Source: Longimicrobiales bacterium (GTDB lineage Bacteria > Gemmatimonadota > Gemmatimonadetes > Longimicrobiales > Gaopeijiaceae). From it: a DNA stretch of 52,605 bases. Within the stretch, counting starts at the first letter, position 1. Each line of letters starts with the position of its first letter. Shown here piece by piece: positions 27,107 to 36,343 of this stretch. The stretch lies in the NCBI GenBank assembly GCA_028823235.1, contig JAPKBW010000020.1, positions 1 to 52,605 on the forward strand, written 5' to 3'. The notes below the pieces were generated by a model. It saw nothing but the letters and a program-made list of their open reading frames with translations, did no database searches and was not told the DNA's origin. Made by a program: the position numbers and the translations under genes.

Positions 27107-27418
27107 GTGGGGCGGCCCCATCGCGGTCGGAGACTCTGTGTACTACCGCCCGTCACGGAACGTGAGAAAGTCCTTACCCCCTCCAAGCGGCCTGCGGTTT
27201 CGGCCGACCGGATCAGGGTCGCGCGCGATTGTGCCGTGTGCTTAACCGTTGTCGGCGAATACCACGTGTTCGGGAACCAGATCGAGTTCGTCCTCAATGA
27301 CGATCTGCTCGGGCGGACCGAGATTCTCAATCGAGTGCTCGCGACCGCCTCAGAGTTTGCCTTCACCATCGAAACGAATCTCGGCCTGCCGGTCCGCTTC
27401 CAGTTCAACTTCCGCTGA
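27107..27418 (+). pseudogene. Probable C-terminal gene fragment, family unknown
   Basis: The last 60 codons before TGA 27418 have strongly GC-biased third positions, as in the real genes nearby. They encode a beta-strand-like tail with GEYHVFGNQIEFVLNDDLLG and a final phenylalanine/asparagine-rich FQFNFR, as in outer-membrane barrel C-termini. Upstream, a different frame (VGDSVYYRPSRNVRK) also looks coding, which suggests a frameshift. There is no credible start. I read it as the tail of a lost plus-strand gene; the family is not recognisable. Confidence 0.35.
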
Positions 27419-27430
27419 GCGCAGGACTGG

Positions 27431-28888
27431 TTAGTACGGCAGCAGGTACAGCGCTACAGCCAGGAACGGGATCAGCAGAATCATCATCGTGATTCCGTAG
27501 CCGAACATGTCGCGAGCTCGGAGACCCGTGATCGCAAGCAACGGAATGGCCCAAAATGGATTCAGCAGGTTCGTGTGGGCATCGCCGACTGCGTACGCGG
27601 CGATCGTCTGGCCGGGTGGGATCCCCAGTTCTGAGCCAGCGAGTAGCATGGGTCCACCAACGATCGCCCACTCACCACCCGCAGAGGGGACGAATACGTT
27701 CAGCACGCCGCCGGTCAGCCAGGCGGTGATTGCAAAGGTGTCCTGAGTGGCAACCGAGAGCAGCGCCTCCGTCATGGAGTCGACGAGGCCAGTCCCCGTC
27801 ATGATACCGATGATTCCCGCATAAAACGGGAACTGCAGGATCACCCCTGCGCTGCCTCGAACCGCGTCGTTGAACTCCTGCTGATATCGGGCAGGGCTGA
27901 CGTAGAGCAGCATCCCGATCATCATGAACCCAAAGTTGAACACATTCAGGTTGAGGGCGCCGAGCCCTTGTGTCCAAAACGCGTGCAGAAAGAGGATGAG
28001 TCCGGCCACAGCCAGGATCCCGCCGAGCACACGGCTGTTGTCGATGCGGTCAGCGAGCGTCCGCTCACCGACGTCCGCCGAGGCGTGAGCCGCGGACTTG
28101 TCCGGAACTCCCCCCGCGCCTTCCTCTGGCTCGTTCTCGACATCGAGGTAGTGCTCGATGCCCCGGCAATTGGCGTCGGGCGGGGCCAGCATATACAAGA
28201 GAATGGACCCGACCAGCAGCGAGAGGCCAGTCAGGATCAGTGGGTAGGGATGAAATACCCATTCCGTCGCCGGAACGACTCTGTCGATGATCCCCGTGGT
28301 CATGAACACGTTCCCGTCCGTGGCCTGGAGCAGTCCCGCGGAACTCGACAGCCCCCAACCCCACGTCAGGCTCATGCCGAGATATCCGGCAACGGCGAGG
28401 AGAGGATAGTGGACAGGGATGCCTGCCTTGTGGGCCACCTTCCCCATCTCACGGGCGAGGATCGCACCGAAAATCAGGCCAAGTCCCCATGAAATCCAAC
28501 CGACGATCATCGAGCCAAGGCCGACGAGAACCACTGCCTGCCGTCCGTTCGACGGGAGCTGGACCAGGCGAACGATGCCTGCCCGCACGCGCGGGTGATA
28601 CGCGACCACAAATCCCGTCACGAGGATAATCACCATCTGCATCGCGAACTGGAGCAGGTTCCAGAATCCGCCGTACCAGGCGAGCGCCACCTCTGCCGGT
28701 GTCGATCCCTCTGAGAGGAACGCCGCCAGCGCCGCCACGTAGGTGAGGATGATCGCAAACAGAAACGGGCTGGGCATCCACCGTTCGACACGATCTGCAA
28801 CGCCCTCACCGAATTTTTGGACCAGTGTCATGGGCACAGCCACGTCCCCGCCGCTGGGGGTTGCCCCGGCCTTCTCTCTGGTGCTCAA
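27431..28888 (-). CDS. atoE: AtoE-type short-chain fatty acid transporter
   Basis: The product is 485 residues, slightly longer than E. coli AtoE (440), and has about 12 membrane helices. The start is TTG: GGAGG lies six bases before it, and the TTGA overlaps the stop of the ankyrin gene. An N-terminal hydrophilic leader of about 25 residues precedes the first helix. The N-terminal WMPSPFLFAIILTYVAAL, internal WGLGLIFGAILAREMGK and late VFVPSAGGEWAIVGG segments match PF02667 (SCFA_trans). An acidic loop (about 240-275) is extra. It probably exchanges short-chain acids such as acetoacetate or butyrate. It closes the five-gene operon. Confidence 0.9.
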   Translation of the reverse strand: MSTREKAGATPSGGDVAVPMTLVQKFGEGVADRVERWMPSPFLFAIILTYVAALAAFLSEGSTPAEVALAWYGGFWNLLQFAMQMVIILVTGFVVAYHPRVRAGIVRLVQLPSNGRQAVVLVGLGSMIVGWISWGLGLIFGAILAREMGKVAHKAGIPVHYPLLAVAGYLGMSLTWGWGLSSSAGLLQATDGNVFMTTGIIDRVVPATEWVFHPYPLILTGLSLLVGSILLYMLAPPDANCRGIEHYLDVENEPEEGAGGVPDKSAAHASADVGERTLADRIDNSRVLGGILAVAGLILFLHAFWTQGLGALNLNVFNFGFMMIGMLLYVSPARYQQEFNDAVRGSAGVILQFPFYAGIIGIMTGTGLVDSMTEALLSVATQDTFAITAWLTGGVLNVFVPSAGGEWAIVGGPMLLAGSELGIPPGQTIAAYAVGDAHTNLLNPFWAIPLLAITGLRARDMFGYGITMMILLIPFLAVALYLLPY

Positions 28889-30897
28889 TGCACACCTCCG
28901 CCGGGACGCTTGGTGGATGTCCGAGCCACAGCCGTTGACTGGTCATCCTCCTCGGTCCTCGGTGCCCATGGGTCGTCTACGCCCGCGAGTGGGCAGAAGT
29001 CGCCCGTATCAAGGAAGTGCGTGTGCAGGCACTCCAATGTCGAGCCCATCTCCTGAAGGAATTCGACGGTTTCGGGAAAGGCAAAGCGAGTGAAGAATCC
29101 AGACCTGCCTCCGCGCGCCATATCCGCCGTCGACTGTCCGAGCCGTGTGATCACCGTCACGTCGCCGCCCTTGGAAATTAGGTATTCGATGAGTTTGTTG
29201 TCGCCACGGGACGACGCATAATGCATCGCCGTGAAGCCCCATGAGTCTCGCTGGTTCACATCTGCTCCGAGTTCTTCCACGAGATAGCGGACGGCCGGGA
29301 TGAAGCTGTACGGGACGTTTCGCACGCTGAACGATCCGAGACCAGTGAACCCTCCGCCCGCAGCTACGTGGATCGGCCAGGCGTTCGAAGCATCCTCGGG
29401 TATCCACGGCAGCCCGGAATCCTCCTGCTGCCGACCGTCTTGCTGACGACGCTCACGCATGCCTACGGCGGGCCAGGCGGTCGGCATGTTCGGATCCGCC
29501 CCATGAGCTACGAGAAGTGCCATCGCATCGACGTCCTGGGCGTACGCAGCGCGCCAGAAAGGCGTGGCGCCCTTGAGGTCCGTGCCAATCTTGGTCAGCC
29601 CGTACTCCCAGTACCAGAGATGCGTCCGGAGTCTGAGATTCGGATCCGCCCCCGCCGACAGAAGCGCTCCAATCACGTCCATGTACTGGGCAGACTGTTG
29701 GTCGTGCGCTCGCGGTTGGGGATAGTTCGACTTGGGCGCCCAATGCGTGTTCAGCACGGCAAAAAGAGGATTGGCCCCATCTGTCGACGCAGAAAGGTTT
29801 GGGTCGGCGCCGCGCTGGACGAGTTGCAGAGCAAGATCAAACTGGCCGTTGAGCGTTGCCATGAGCAGGGGACTCGTCTTGTCGCCCCCACTCACACGAT
29901 CGATGTCCGCTCCCCCATCAAGGAGGGCGTTTGCGGCTTCGACATGCCCCTCACGGGAAGCATGTAAAAGGGCGGTCATACCGCCGGTCATACCGACGAG
30001 TGTCTCGCGATACCGTGGCCGCGGCACATCCGGGCCACCGGGATAATCCGGCCGATACGACACCAACTCGTCGGGGTCGTACTCGCTATAGGGCTCGCCG
30101 GACCGCAAATAAGCGCGCTGAGCCTCGATGGCTTGCTGCAGCTGGCTCGGGGACGGCGCCCAGCCATCACCTCCCTCATCGGTCTCTTTGATGGCGGTCA
30201 GAGTCTGACGCAGGTGCCGGCCTGCGGCGAGATCTGCGAGGACATTCCGCCGTACGTCGACCACCACGGTCTGGACGGAAGGGTCGGCCGCCGCGGCAAG
30301 CAGAACCCGCACGGCTGCCGCACGGTCCTTCCCTGCAGCAAACATGAGCGGCGTCTGCCCCGAAGAAGCTTCGAGCGCGTTCGGGTCTGCACCATGTTCG
30401 AGCAGGGCGGCTACCGCCGCCTCACCATCGATCGCCGCCGCCGCGAGATGAAGAGCGGTGACCCCGCTACTCGTTGTCGCGGCATTCGTGTCACTCCCCG
30501 CAGCCAGGAGCAGCCGCACCACCTCGCCGTGCCCCCGCTGTGCCGCGAGATGCAGCGGGAGATAAGCGCCGATGCGGGTGCCTGCGTCCACGTTAGCGCC
30601 CCCTTCGATCAGCGCACCGGCCACCAATGCATCTCCCTGCTGCGCAGCCCAGTGCAGCGCACTCATGCCATCGCCTTCCGCTGCATTGACGTCGGCGCCA
30701 CCGGCAATGAGTGCCACGACCGCCTGCGCATCGCCCTGGCGCGCGGCCTCCACGATCGGATCCACTCCCAAAAAAAGATCTGACCAATGATTCTCTATCA
30801 GCCCGAGGGCAGGCGTCGGACTAGCGGAGAGTGCGACGAACAAACATGCCCATGTACTGGCCAACGCAAGCCTCGACCCGCGCGACACTACTCTCAC
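28885..30897 (-). CDS. Secreted ankyrin-repeat protein
   Basis: The product is 670 residues with a GTG start overlapping the DUF1552 stop (GTGA). A signal peptide (about 1-31) puts the protein outside the cytoplasm, which is unusual for ankyrin proteins. Repeats with the D-x-x-G-x-T/S-x-L-H-x-A-A consensus occur at about 50-225 (five, for example GDGMSALHWAAQQGD), 310-400 (three) and 540-620 (two or three). A proline- and tryptophan-rich segment (about 480-540) separates the last set. A nonconserved acidic C-terminus follows. It is probably a scaffold for the neighbouring DUF1592/DUF1552 proteins. Its partner and function are unknown. Confidence 0.93.
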   Translation of the reverse strand: MRVVSRGSRLALASTWACLFVALSASPTPALGLIENHWSDLFLGVDPIVEAARQGDAQAVVALIAGGADVNAAEGDGMSALHWAAQQGDALVAGALIEGGANVDAGTRIGAYLPLHLAAQRGHGEVVRLLLAAGSDTNAATTSSGVTALHLAAAAIDGEAAVAALLEHGADPNALEASSGQTPLMFAAGKDRAAAVRVLLAAAADPSVQTVVVDVRRNVLADLAAGRHLRQTLTAIKETDEGGDGWAPSPSQLQQAIEAQRAYLRSGEPYSEYDPDELVSYRPDYPGGPDVPRPRYRETLVGMTGGMTALLHASREGHVEAANALLDGGADIDRVSGGDKTSPLLMATLNGQFDLALQLVQRGADPNLSASTDGANPLFAVLNTHWAPKSNYPQPRAHDQQSAQYMDVIGALLSAGADPNLRLRTHLWYWEYGLTKIGTDLKGATPFWRAAYAQDVDAMALLVAHGADPNMPTAWPAVGMRERRQQDGRQQEDSGLPWIPEDASNAWPIHVAAGGGFTGLGSFSVRNVPYSFIPAVRYLVEELGADVNQRDSWGFTAMHYASSRGDNKLIEYLISKGGDVTVITRLGQSTADMARGGRSGFFTRFAFPETVEFLQEMGSTLECLHTHFLDTGDFCPLAGVDDPWAPRTEEDDQSTAVARTSTKRPGGGVH

Positions 30898-32315
30898 CCG
30901 CCCGCCCCATTCGTTGGCCGGCTTCCGGGATACGTCAACGGAAGGGCACCCGTACTATCTCCGAACCCGTCCATGTCGTGACCCATCCCCTGCATCACGC
31001 TCAGGAGCGGGTTCGCCATGGGCGTTCCCTTGGGCGCACGCAGGTGAAGGTTCCCCTCGAGTGCCCCGTTCGCGTGACCCATCAACAGGAGAGGGCAGCG
31101 CCGATGATTGTGGAGATTGGGGTCGCCCATCGGTGAACCCCATACGATGGCGGTCTTATCCAGCAGTGAACCGTCCCCATCAATCGTGTTCTTCATGCGC
31201 TCGAGCAGGTACGCGAGTTGGCCGGTGCGGTGTGCGTTGATCTTGTTGAAGTCCATGATGTCCTCGGGGACGTTGCCGTGATGCGAGGCCCCGTGGTGCG
31301 ACTTCGTGGTACCGCTGTTCGGGAACGTGCGATTCGACTGATCGAATCCGGTCTTGAACGTGATGACCCGAGTCATATCTGTCTGCAGCGCGAGGACCTG
31401 GAGGTCGAACATCAGTTGCATGTGTTCCTCCCAAGAGTCGGGGATGCCGGACGGAGCTTCGGGCATCTCCCGCTCTTCTCCGCTGCTGTTGCGGGCTTCG
31501 ACGAGCTGAATCCTCCGCTCCACTTCCCTCACATGGGTCAGATACTGATCCATCGCAAGACGGTCCGTAGCACCCAGAGAGGTCCTCAGGCGGGCCACCT
31601 CTCCGACGATATAGTCAAGCATGCTCCGATCAGTCCGACGCCGCGCTGCACGATCCTCCGGCGTATCCCCTGCTCCGAACAACCGCTCGAACACAGCGCG
31701 AGGCTCTCGAATCGCAGGAAGTGGTTGGTTCGGCGACGCCCATGACAGCGAGGTGGTATAGGCGCAGTGGTAGTTGTACGCGCACCCACCCCCCCGATCG
31801 ATCACCTCTGTGCACAGTTCGAGCGACGGGAGCGCCGTGTCTTGCCCGAACCGTTGCGCATGGATCTGGTCGAGCGATGTGCCGAGAAAGACGTCGGATC
31901 CCTGCGTCTGCTTCGGGTGGGCCTGCGTGAGAAAGACCGCGGTCGACCGATCATGATCGCCCCCGATCTCCTCGGGCCGATACGGCTCCGCCATGCGGCA
32001 ATCCGTATTACTGACGACCGTCAGGTACTCGCGGTAAGGTTCGAGCAGCTTGAGCTGGCTGTCGACGTGAAAGTCGAAGTCGCGCCCGACTTTGGCTGGC
32101 GCGAAAAGATTCTTGGCATCGCCCCACTCGCTACCGCCGGCGCTCCCCATCGATTCTTCTATGCCGATGAAGCGCGTGAACCCGGAGTCACGACTCTTGT
32201 CGACCCATGGGCGGCCTGCCGGAACCATGGCGTCCATGAACGGCAGAGCGAAGCTGGCGCCCAGGCCACGCATGAAAGTGCGACGAGACAGATGAGTACC
32301 TGTGATGAATTCCAT
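30894..32315 (-). CDS. DUF1552 (HXXSHH) domain protein
   Basis: The product is 473 residues from ATG 32315, where MEFITGTHLSRRTFMRGLGA gives a twin-arginine-like leader. A longer start at 32369 would run into the upstream gene. The PF07586 hallmark SHHGASHHG occurs at residues 339-347. The family is usually encoded beside DUF1592 proteins in planctomycetes, verrucomicrobia, acidobacteria and relatives. Its biochemical role is not known; a metal-dependent hydrolase related to sulfatase/alkaline phosphatase-like DUF1501 proteins is a common guess. The gene starts four bases after the DUF1592 stop and overlaps the ankyrin gene start. Confidence 0.93.
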   Translation of the reverse strand: MEFITGTHLSRRTFMRGLGASFALPFMDAMVPAGRPWVDKSRDSGFTRFIGIEESMGSAGGSEWGDAKNLFAPAKVGRDFDFHVDSQLKLLEPYREYLTVVSNTDCRMAEPYRPEEIGGDHDRSTAVFLTQAHPKQTQGSDVFLGTSLDQIHAQRFGQDTALPSLELCTEVIDRGGGCAYNYHCAYTTSLSWASPNQPLPAIREPRAVFERLFGAGDTPEDRAARRRTDRSMLDYIVGEVARLRTSLGATDRLAMDQYLTHVREVERRIQLVEARNSSGEEREMPEAPSGIPDSWEEHMQLMFDLQVLALQTDMTRVITFKTGFDQSNRTFPNSGTTKSHHGASHHGNVPEDIMDFNKINAHRTGQLAYLLERMKNTIDGDGSLLDKTAIVWGSPMGDPNLHNHRRCPLLLMGHANGALEGNLHLRAPKGTPMANPLLSVMQGMGHDMDGFGDSTGALPLTYPGSRPTNGAGG

Positions 32316-32319
32316 AGCG

Positions 32320-34791
32320 TTACATCCCTTCGTGTGCGCCCTGGAGGGCACCGTCATCGGCGCCTGCATCGGCCGCCGGTTGAGATCGCATCATCTGGAA
32401 CGGGTCGCTCTGCACGACGCCGAGAATGAACGACGACATACGGTAGTCATTGGCCTCAGCATCCGCCGTGATCTGCCGCACGGATGGCTGATCGTAGTAC
32501 TCGGCGCGCCTGCCGATCGCGTAGGCCAGCAGGTTGGTCGTGAAGTTCCGGACTATGGGGATGGGCCGCTTCAGCAGGACGGTAGTGAGATCGGCTGGCG
32601 TGCTGACTGGGGTCCCATCGTAGAACGTGCCGCGTGTGTCCAGCGCCACCTGATTCTCGCGAATTCGCCATTGGCCGGTCACGTCGAAATTGTCCAGAGC
32701 GAGCCCGATTGGATCCATGAATCGATGGCATGAATTACACGTCGGGTTGGCGCGGTGGATCTCCATGCGTTCGCGGGTGGTAAGCCGCCGGCCTGACGCG
32801 GCACCCTCCGTCTCTTCAAAATTCGGAACGTTCGGTGGCGGCGGCGGCGGTGGTGTGCCCATCAATACTTCCATGACCCACTTGCCCCGGAGCACTGGAG
32901 ACGTCCGCGCAGACATGGACGTCAGCAGTAGCACGCTACCGTGCCCCAGAAGACCCCTGCGGGTCTCGTCAGGATACGAAACCCTCCGAAATTCGCCACC
33001 GGCAATTCCGGAAATCCCGTAGTGCTCTGCAAGGCGGGCGTTCAAAAACGTGTAGTCCGCGTCCAGTACCTGCAGCAGGCTTCGATCTTCACGAATGAGA
33101 TGGTCGAAGAAGAGCTGGGTCTCCCTCACCATGTCGTCCCCGAGCTGACCCGTGAAGTCCGGATAGAGGTACAGCTCTGGATTGTTCTTCTTCGCGTCCT
33201 GAAGGCGCAGCCACTGGGAGGCAAAACGGACGGACAGGGCCTCAGATCGCGGGTCCGCGAGCATTCGGCGCACCTCACCCTCGAGCACTGCCGGATCTGA
33301 GAGTCGCTCCTGCTCTGCGAGAATCAGCAGCCTTTCATCCGGGCCTGTCGCCCACAGGAAAAACGAGAGCCGTGACGCCAGATCCACATCGCTGATCCGG
33401 TAGTTCTCGTTCTCCCCGACGCCAGCGGGAGGTTCTTCCAGACGGAATATGAACGCCGGGTTTGCCAAGATCGCCTGCAGGGCCGTGCGCACACCGATTT
33501 CGAAGCCGGCCTCCGCGGCCCCCGTGTCATAGAAGGACATAGGGCCCGCGATGTCATCCTCTGTCACCGGGCGCCGGTACGCGGCCTGCGCGACCTTGTG
33601 GACGATGGCCTCAGCACACGGGCGCTCATCCTCAGAGGTGTCGGGATAGCAGGAAAACAAAGCCTCCCGGCTTGGCGTGGGCGAGACACCACTCGGGGTC
33701 TCCGGACCCGTGACCATGAGGTCCGCGAGGTGCGGCAGGGCAGTGATACCGTAGTTGGCCCACTGAATGGCGTCTTCACCGCCTACGAAGGACCACTCGA
33801 AAGGGCTCAAACGGTCTTCGTACGGTCCGTCGATATGCCGGACGAACGCAGCAGCGATCCGGCGCTGGCCTGCGCGGACAAAGACCGGCTCGGTCCGGAG
33901 AGGGTGCCCGGTCTGCCCGTTGTGCTCGAGCCGTAGCAACGCGACACCCTCGCCATCAATCGAGATGTCGAGATCTTCAAACCCAACGCCTTGGCCGAAC
34001 AGGGTCTCGATTGTAAACACATACTCGCCGTCGGCCGGGAAGTCGTGCGTAACGACCATCCCGCCCCGCGTACCAAAGGGGGTCCCCTCCAGATGATCCC
34101 AAGCGTGTTGGGACACCTCGATTGGGTTCATGTACTTCGTTGAAGTCGAGACAGCTTCAGGATTCCCAACCGCGATCCGGCTCACCTCGGTGGCCGCGCG
34201 GAGGTATGCCTCGAGGAGAGTCGTGGAGAGGCCCTGCGCGTCGGACAGATTGTCGAAATTCCCGAGGTAGGTGTCCGCTGGGAGCCAACGTCCCGCATCG
34301 ATTTCAAGGCCGAGAAGTTCGCGCACGACCCGTCCGTACTCGGCCCGGTTAAGGCGCTGGAAACGGCGCGAGCCCGGATTCGGATTCGCGGCGGCAGCCC
34401 CGTCGACGACTGCCTCCAGCCTCTCGACGAGGGCCAGCAGCGTGTCACCCTCAGGGCGATTCGCACCGGGCGGTGGCATCATGCCGGCCCGCAGCTTCAC
34501 GATCATCTTCTCTGCGACTGCGGCGTTCTCGTGCGCCGAGGCCGGGTCATATCCATCCAAGGTCAGATTGCCCGTCAGCCGCCGCTCGTTGTGGCAGCGG
34601 ACACAGTACCGATCCACGACGCCGACGAGGTCGGTTGCCTCTCCGGGGCCAGGGCCACCTAGGGACACCACATCGTCAAATACAGCGCGACTTGGCTCGA
34701 CTTCCGCAACATACACACGCCCCTCTGATGTCTGGCTAGCTAGTGTGAGCCAGACACCCAAAAGGGCCGTCGCTGCGGTGAATGTTTTCAT
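32320..34791 (-). CDS. DUF1587-DUF1592-DUF1588-DUF1585 cytochrome-like protein
   Basis: The product is 823 residues from ATG 34791 (GGAG five bases upstream; signal peptide, cleavage near TLASQT). It has two c-type heme motifs: C63-V-R-C66-H67 in a planctomycete-type cytochrome c domain and C685-N-S-C688-H689 in the C-terminal DUF1588/1585 region. In between lie the DUF1587 stretch RLNRAEYGRVVRELLGL, a carbohydrate-binding-like beta domain (about 235-330), and the DUF1595/DUF1592 segments with SRLSFFLWATGPDERLL. A run of seven prolines follows. The protein is periplasmic and probably redox-active. The gene is directly followed by DUF1552, its usual partner. Confidence 0.93.
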   Translation of the reverse strand: MKTFTAATALLGVWLTLASQTSEGRVYVAEVEPSRAVFDDVVSLGGPGPGEATDLVGVVDRYCVRCHNERRLTGNLTLDGYDPASAHENAAVAEKMIVKLRAGMMPPPGANRPEGDTLLALVERLEAVVDGAAAANPNPGSRRFQRLNRAEYGRVVRELLGLEIDAGRWLPADTYLGNFDNLSDAQGLSTTLLEAYLRAATEVSRIAVGNPEAVSTSTKYMNPIEVSQHAWDHLEGTPFGTRGGMVVTHDFPADGEYVFTIETLFGQGVGFEDLDISIDGEGVALLRLEHNGQTGHPLRTEPVFVRAGQRRIAAAFVRHIDGPYEDRLSPFEWSFVGGEDAIQWANYGITALPHLADLMVTGPETPSGVSPTPSREALFSCYPDTSEDERPCAEAIVHKVAQAAYRRPVTEDDIAGPMSFYDTGAAEAGFEIGVRTALQAILANPAFIFRLEEPPAGVGENENYRISDVDLASRLSFFLWATGPDERLLILAEQERLSDPAVLEGEVRRMLADPRSEALSVRFASQWLRLQDAKKNNPELYLYPDFTGQLGDDMVRETQLFFDHLIREDRSLLQVLDADYTFLNARLAEHYGISGIAGGEFRRVSYPDETRRGLLGHGSVLLLTSMSARTSPVLRGKWVMEVLMGTPPPPPPPNVPNFEETEGAASGRRLTTRERMEIHRANPTCNSCHRFMDPIGLALDNFDVTGQWRIRENQVALDTRGTFYDGTPVSTPADLTTVLLKRPIPIVRNFTTNLLAYAIGRRAEYYDQPSVRQITADAEANDYRMSSFILGVVQSDPFQMMRSQPAADAGADDGALQGAHEGM

Positions 34792-34836
34792 GAAATCTCC
34801 GGTCGCTCCCAATGTAGGGTGCGGCCAGTGGAGCGG

Positions 34837-35232
34837 CTATCGGCCTGGATGTTCTCTGGGCGATCGGCGGATCCCGTTGATCGAGCCCTCACCAAGATAC
34901 CCGCTCATGCCCCCCATGAATTCGTCGCCGGTGAAGTGCAACTCCATGGTCGCTCCTACGTCCGGAACGAGAAACGTCATCGTGTGACCATCCAGCACCA
35001 CCTCGGTAATCGTCGCAGCACCCATCTCTGTGTCGATGTCACCCGTAAGGCCACCGCCCTCGAGGCCCCGGACCGACAGCACGCCATCCACCTGGAGCCC
35101 CTCGATCATGATCGTCACATCCCAGACGCCCACGGGATCGAAGGGCTCTGGTGAGGGGAGGGCTCCAGAACCACCCCTACAAGCACTCAGCACCAAGGTC
35201 ACCACGAAGAGGACTGACGTTTTTCTATGCAT
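34837..35232 (-). CDS. Small lipoprotein, first gene of the DUF1592 operon
   Basis: The product is 131 residues. AGGA lies seven bases before the ATG. The leader ends in the lipobox LVLSAC at about residue 18, so it is a lipoprotein. The mature part (VGVWDVTIMIEGLQVDGVLS, then ISD/TE-type strands and GDEFMGGMSGYLGEGS) is a small beta-barrel-like domain of the kind that recurs in secreted proteins with a low-specificity ligand pocket. I do not recognise the family. Its stop is 45 bases before the DUF1592 start, and it probably shares the promoter of this operon. Confidence 0.7.
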   Translation of the reverse strand: MHRKTSVLFVVTLVLSACRGGSGALPSPEPFDPVGVWDVTIMIEGLQVDGVLSVRGLEGGGLTGDIDTEMGAATITEVVLDGHTMTFLVPDVGATMELHFTGDEFMGGMSGYLGEGSINGIRRSPREHPGR

Positions 35233-35397
35233 GACTTAATCCTGACCGGGTTCCGTATGAGTTAGGGATCAGCGACTCAGGTGGCAACTCCATCAGGAAC
35301 TTTCGACGCCTCGGGTCAAAGCGTCCCCATCGGGTCAAGCCGATCGTACGCCTCCAAGCGCGATCAGAACTGACGCGGGTGAGGCCATGGCCCTCCA

Positions 35398-35586
35398 TTG
35401 CTGGAGCGAGTCTTCCTGAACGATTCCATCCCGCCGATCGACCTCGAGCTTCGCACCGAGGAACAGGCAAGTGAGTTCGAGGTGTACACAGACAAGCACC
35501 AGCGGTTCTCCGTGAGAATCCGAGTGCGAAGGGACACGGCGCACCTCTACGTGATGGCCGCGTTCAGTCCACCGATATCAGACTGA
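35398..35586 (+). CDS. Possible small protein, function unknown
   Basis: This is a 62-residue frame from TTG 35398, since no ATG or GTG is in frame after the upstream stop at 35380. Third-position bias and sequence (SIPPIDLELRTEEQASEFEV and FSVRIRVRRDTAHLYVM) look coding. GAGG lies 13 bases before the TTG, too far for a good site. It could be a small soluble protein or the remnant of a larger gene. It lies between the DUF1592 operon promoter and the phosphatase gene. Confidence 0.35.
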   Translation: MLERVFLNDSIPPIDLELRTEEQASEFEVYTDKHQRFSVRIRVRRDTAHLYVMAAFSPPISD

Positions 35587-35607
35587 CCACCTCTTTCCCG
35601 ACATACC

Positions 35608-36144
35608 ATGCGTATCCGTCAATCCCTCTTTGCCGTAGCGATCTCTTCCATGGCCATCGCGCCGCCACTGCAGGGTCAGCAAGCCGAACCGCTCGAAACG
35701 ATCCGCAACTATACATGGGTCTCGGACGACCTCTCCTCCGCAGGACAGATCGCGTACCCGCAGATTCCCCTGCTCGCAGCGGAGGGCTACGCGGTCGTCG
35801 TGAACCTGGCGATCGCCGATGAGGCCCGGAACGGACAGGAGGGATTCCTGGTGGCTGAGACGGGACTTACCTATGTCCACATTCCAGTGGACTGGGAGCA
35901 GCCGACGCTCGACGACGTCGACATGTTCTTCGATATCATGCAGGCAAACGAAGGCCGGAAGGTCTTCGTGCACTGCTTCGCGAACATGCGGGCATCAGCC
36001 TTCGTATATCTGTACCGCACCATGGTTCAGGGAGTCTCCGAAGCCGAGGCTCGCGCTACGATGAGCGTAGTGTGGGACCCAGGTGAGTTGGAGCAGTGGG
36101 CCGGGCTGATCGAGCGGGCTCAGGCGCGAGGGCCCAGGCAGTAG
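35608..36144 (+). CDS. Secreted protein tyrosine phosphatase-like protein
   Basis: The product is 178 residues with a signal peptide (about 1-24, ending LQGQQ). The catalytic loop is HCFANMRASAF, with four residues between Cys and Arg as in the beta-lactamase hydrolase-like/COG3453 group, rather than the five of classical dual-specificity phosphatases. The upstream IADEARNGQEGFLVAETGLT segment and the conserved Asp in VHIPVDWEQP fit this group. Periplasmic location of a PTP-fold protein is unusual. Its substrate is unknown and some relatives may not be active. It is probably monocistronic. Confidence 0.8.
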   Translation: MRIRQSLFAVAISSMAIAPPLQGQQAEPLETIRNYTWVSDDLSSAGQIAYPQIPLLAAEGYAVVVNLAIADEARNGQEGFLVAETGLTYVHIPVDWEQPTLDDVDMFFDIMQANEGRKVFVHCFANMRASAFVYLYRTMVQGVSEAEARATMSVVWDPGELEQWAGLIERAQARGPRQ

Positions 36145-36343
36145 AGCGGGCGGCAACTCTCAGGGCAGAAAACGCCTTCTCGACACGTCCTCATCCGAGC
36201 GGGGTGTCGTAGTGGGTTCAGTCACCGACGAACGAGGCATTTAGCCACCGCTACGATCAATCGAGTGAACATACGCACGTCTGCCACCCGCCTTGCCGTG
36301 AAACCTAGGTCTGACTCCGCCGCCCCTTCCGCTATCTTCGGAG

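Noticed and set aside
27136-27170. A stretch containing ACCGCCCGTCAC that resembles the 3' end of 16S rRNA
   Set aside because: Only about a dozen bases match. The flanks do not fit the rRNA and no other conserved rRNA block is nearby.
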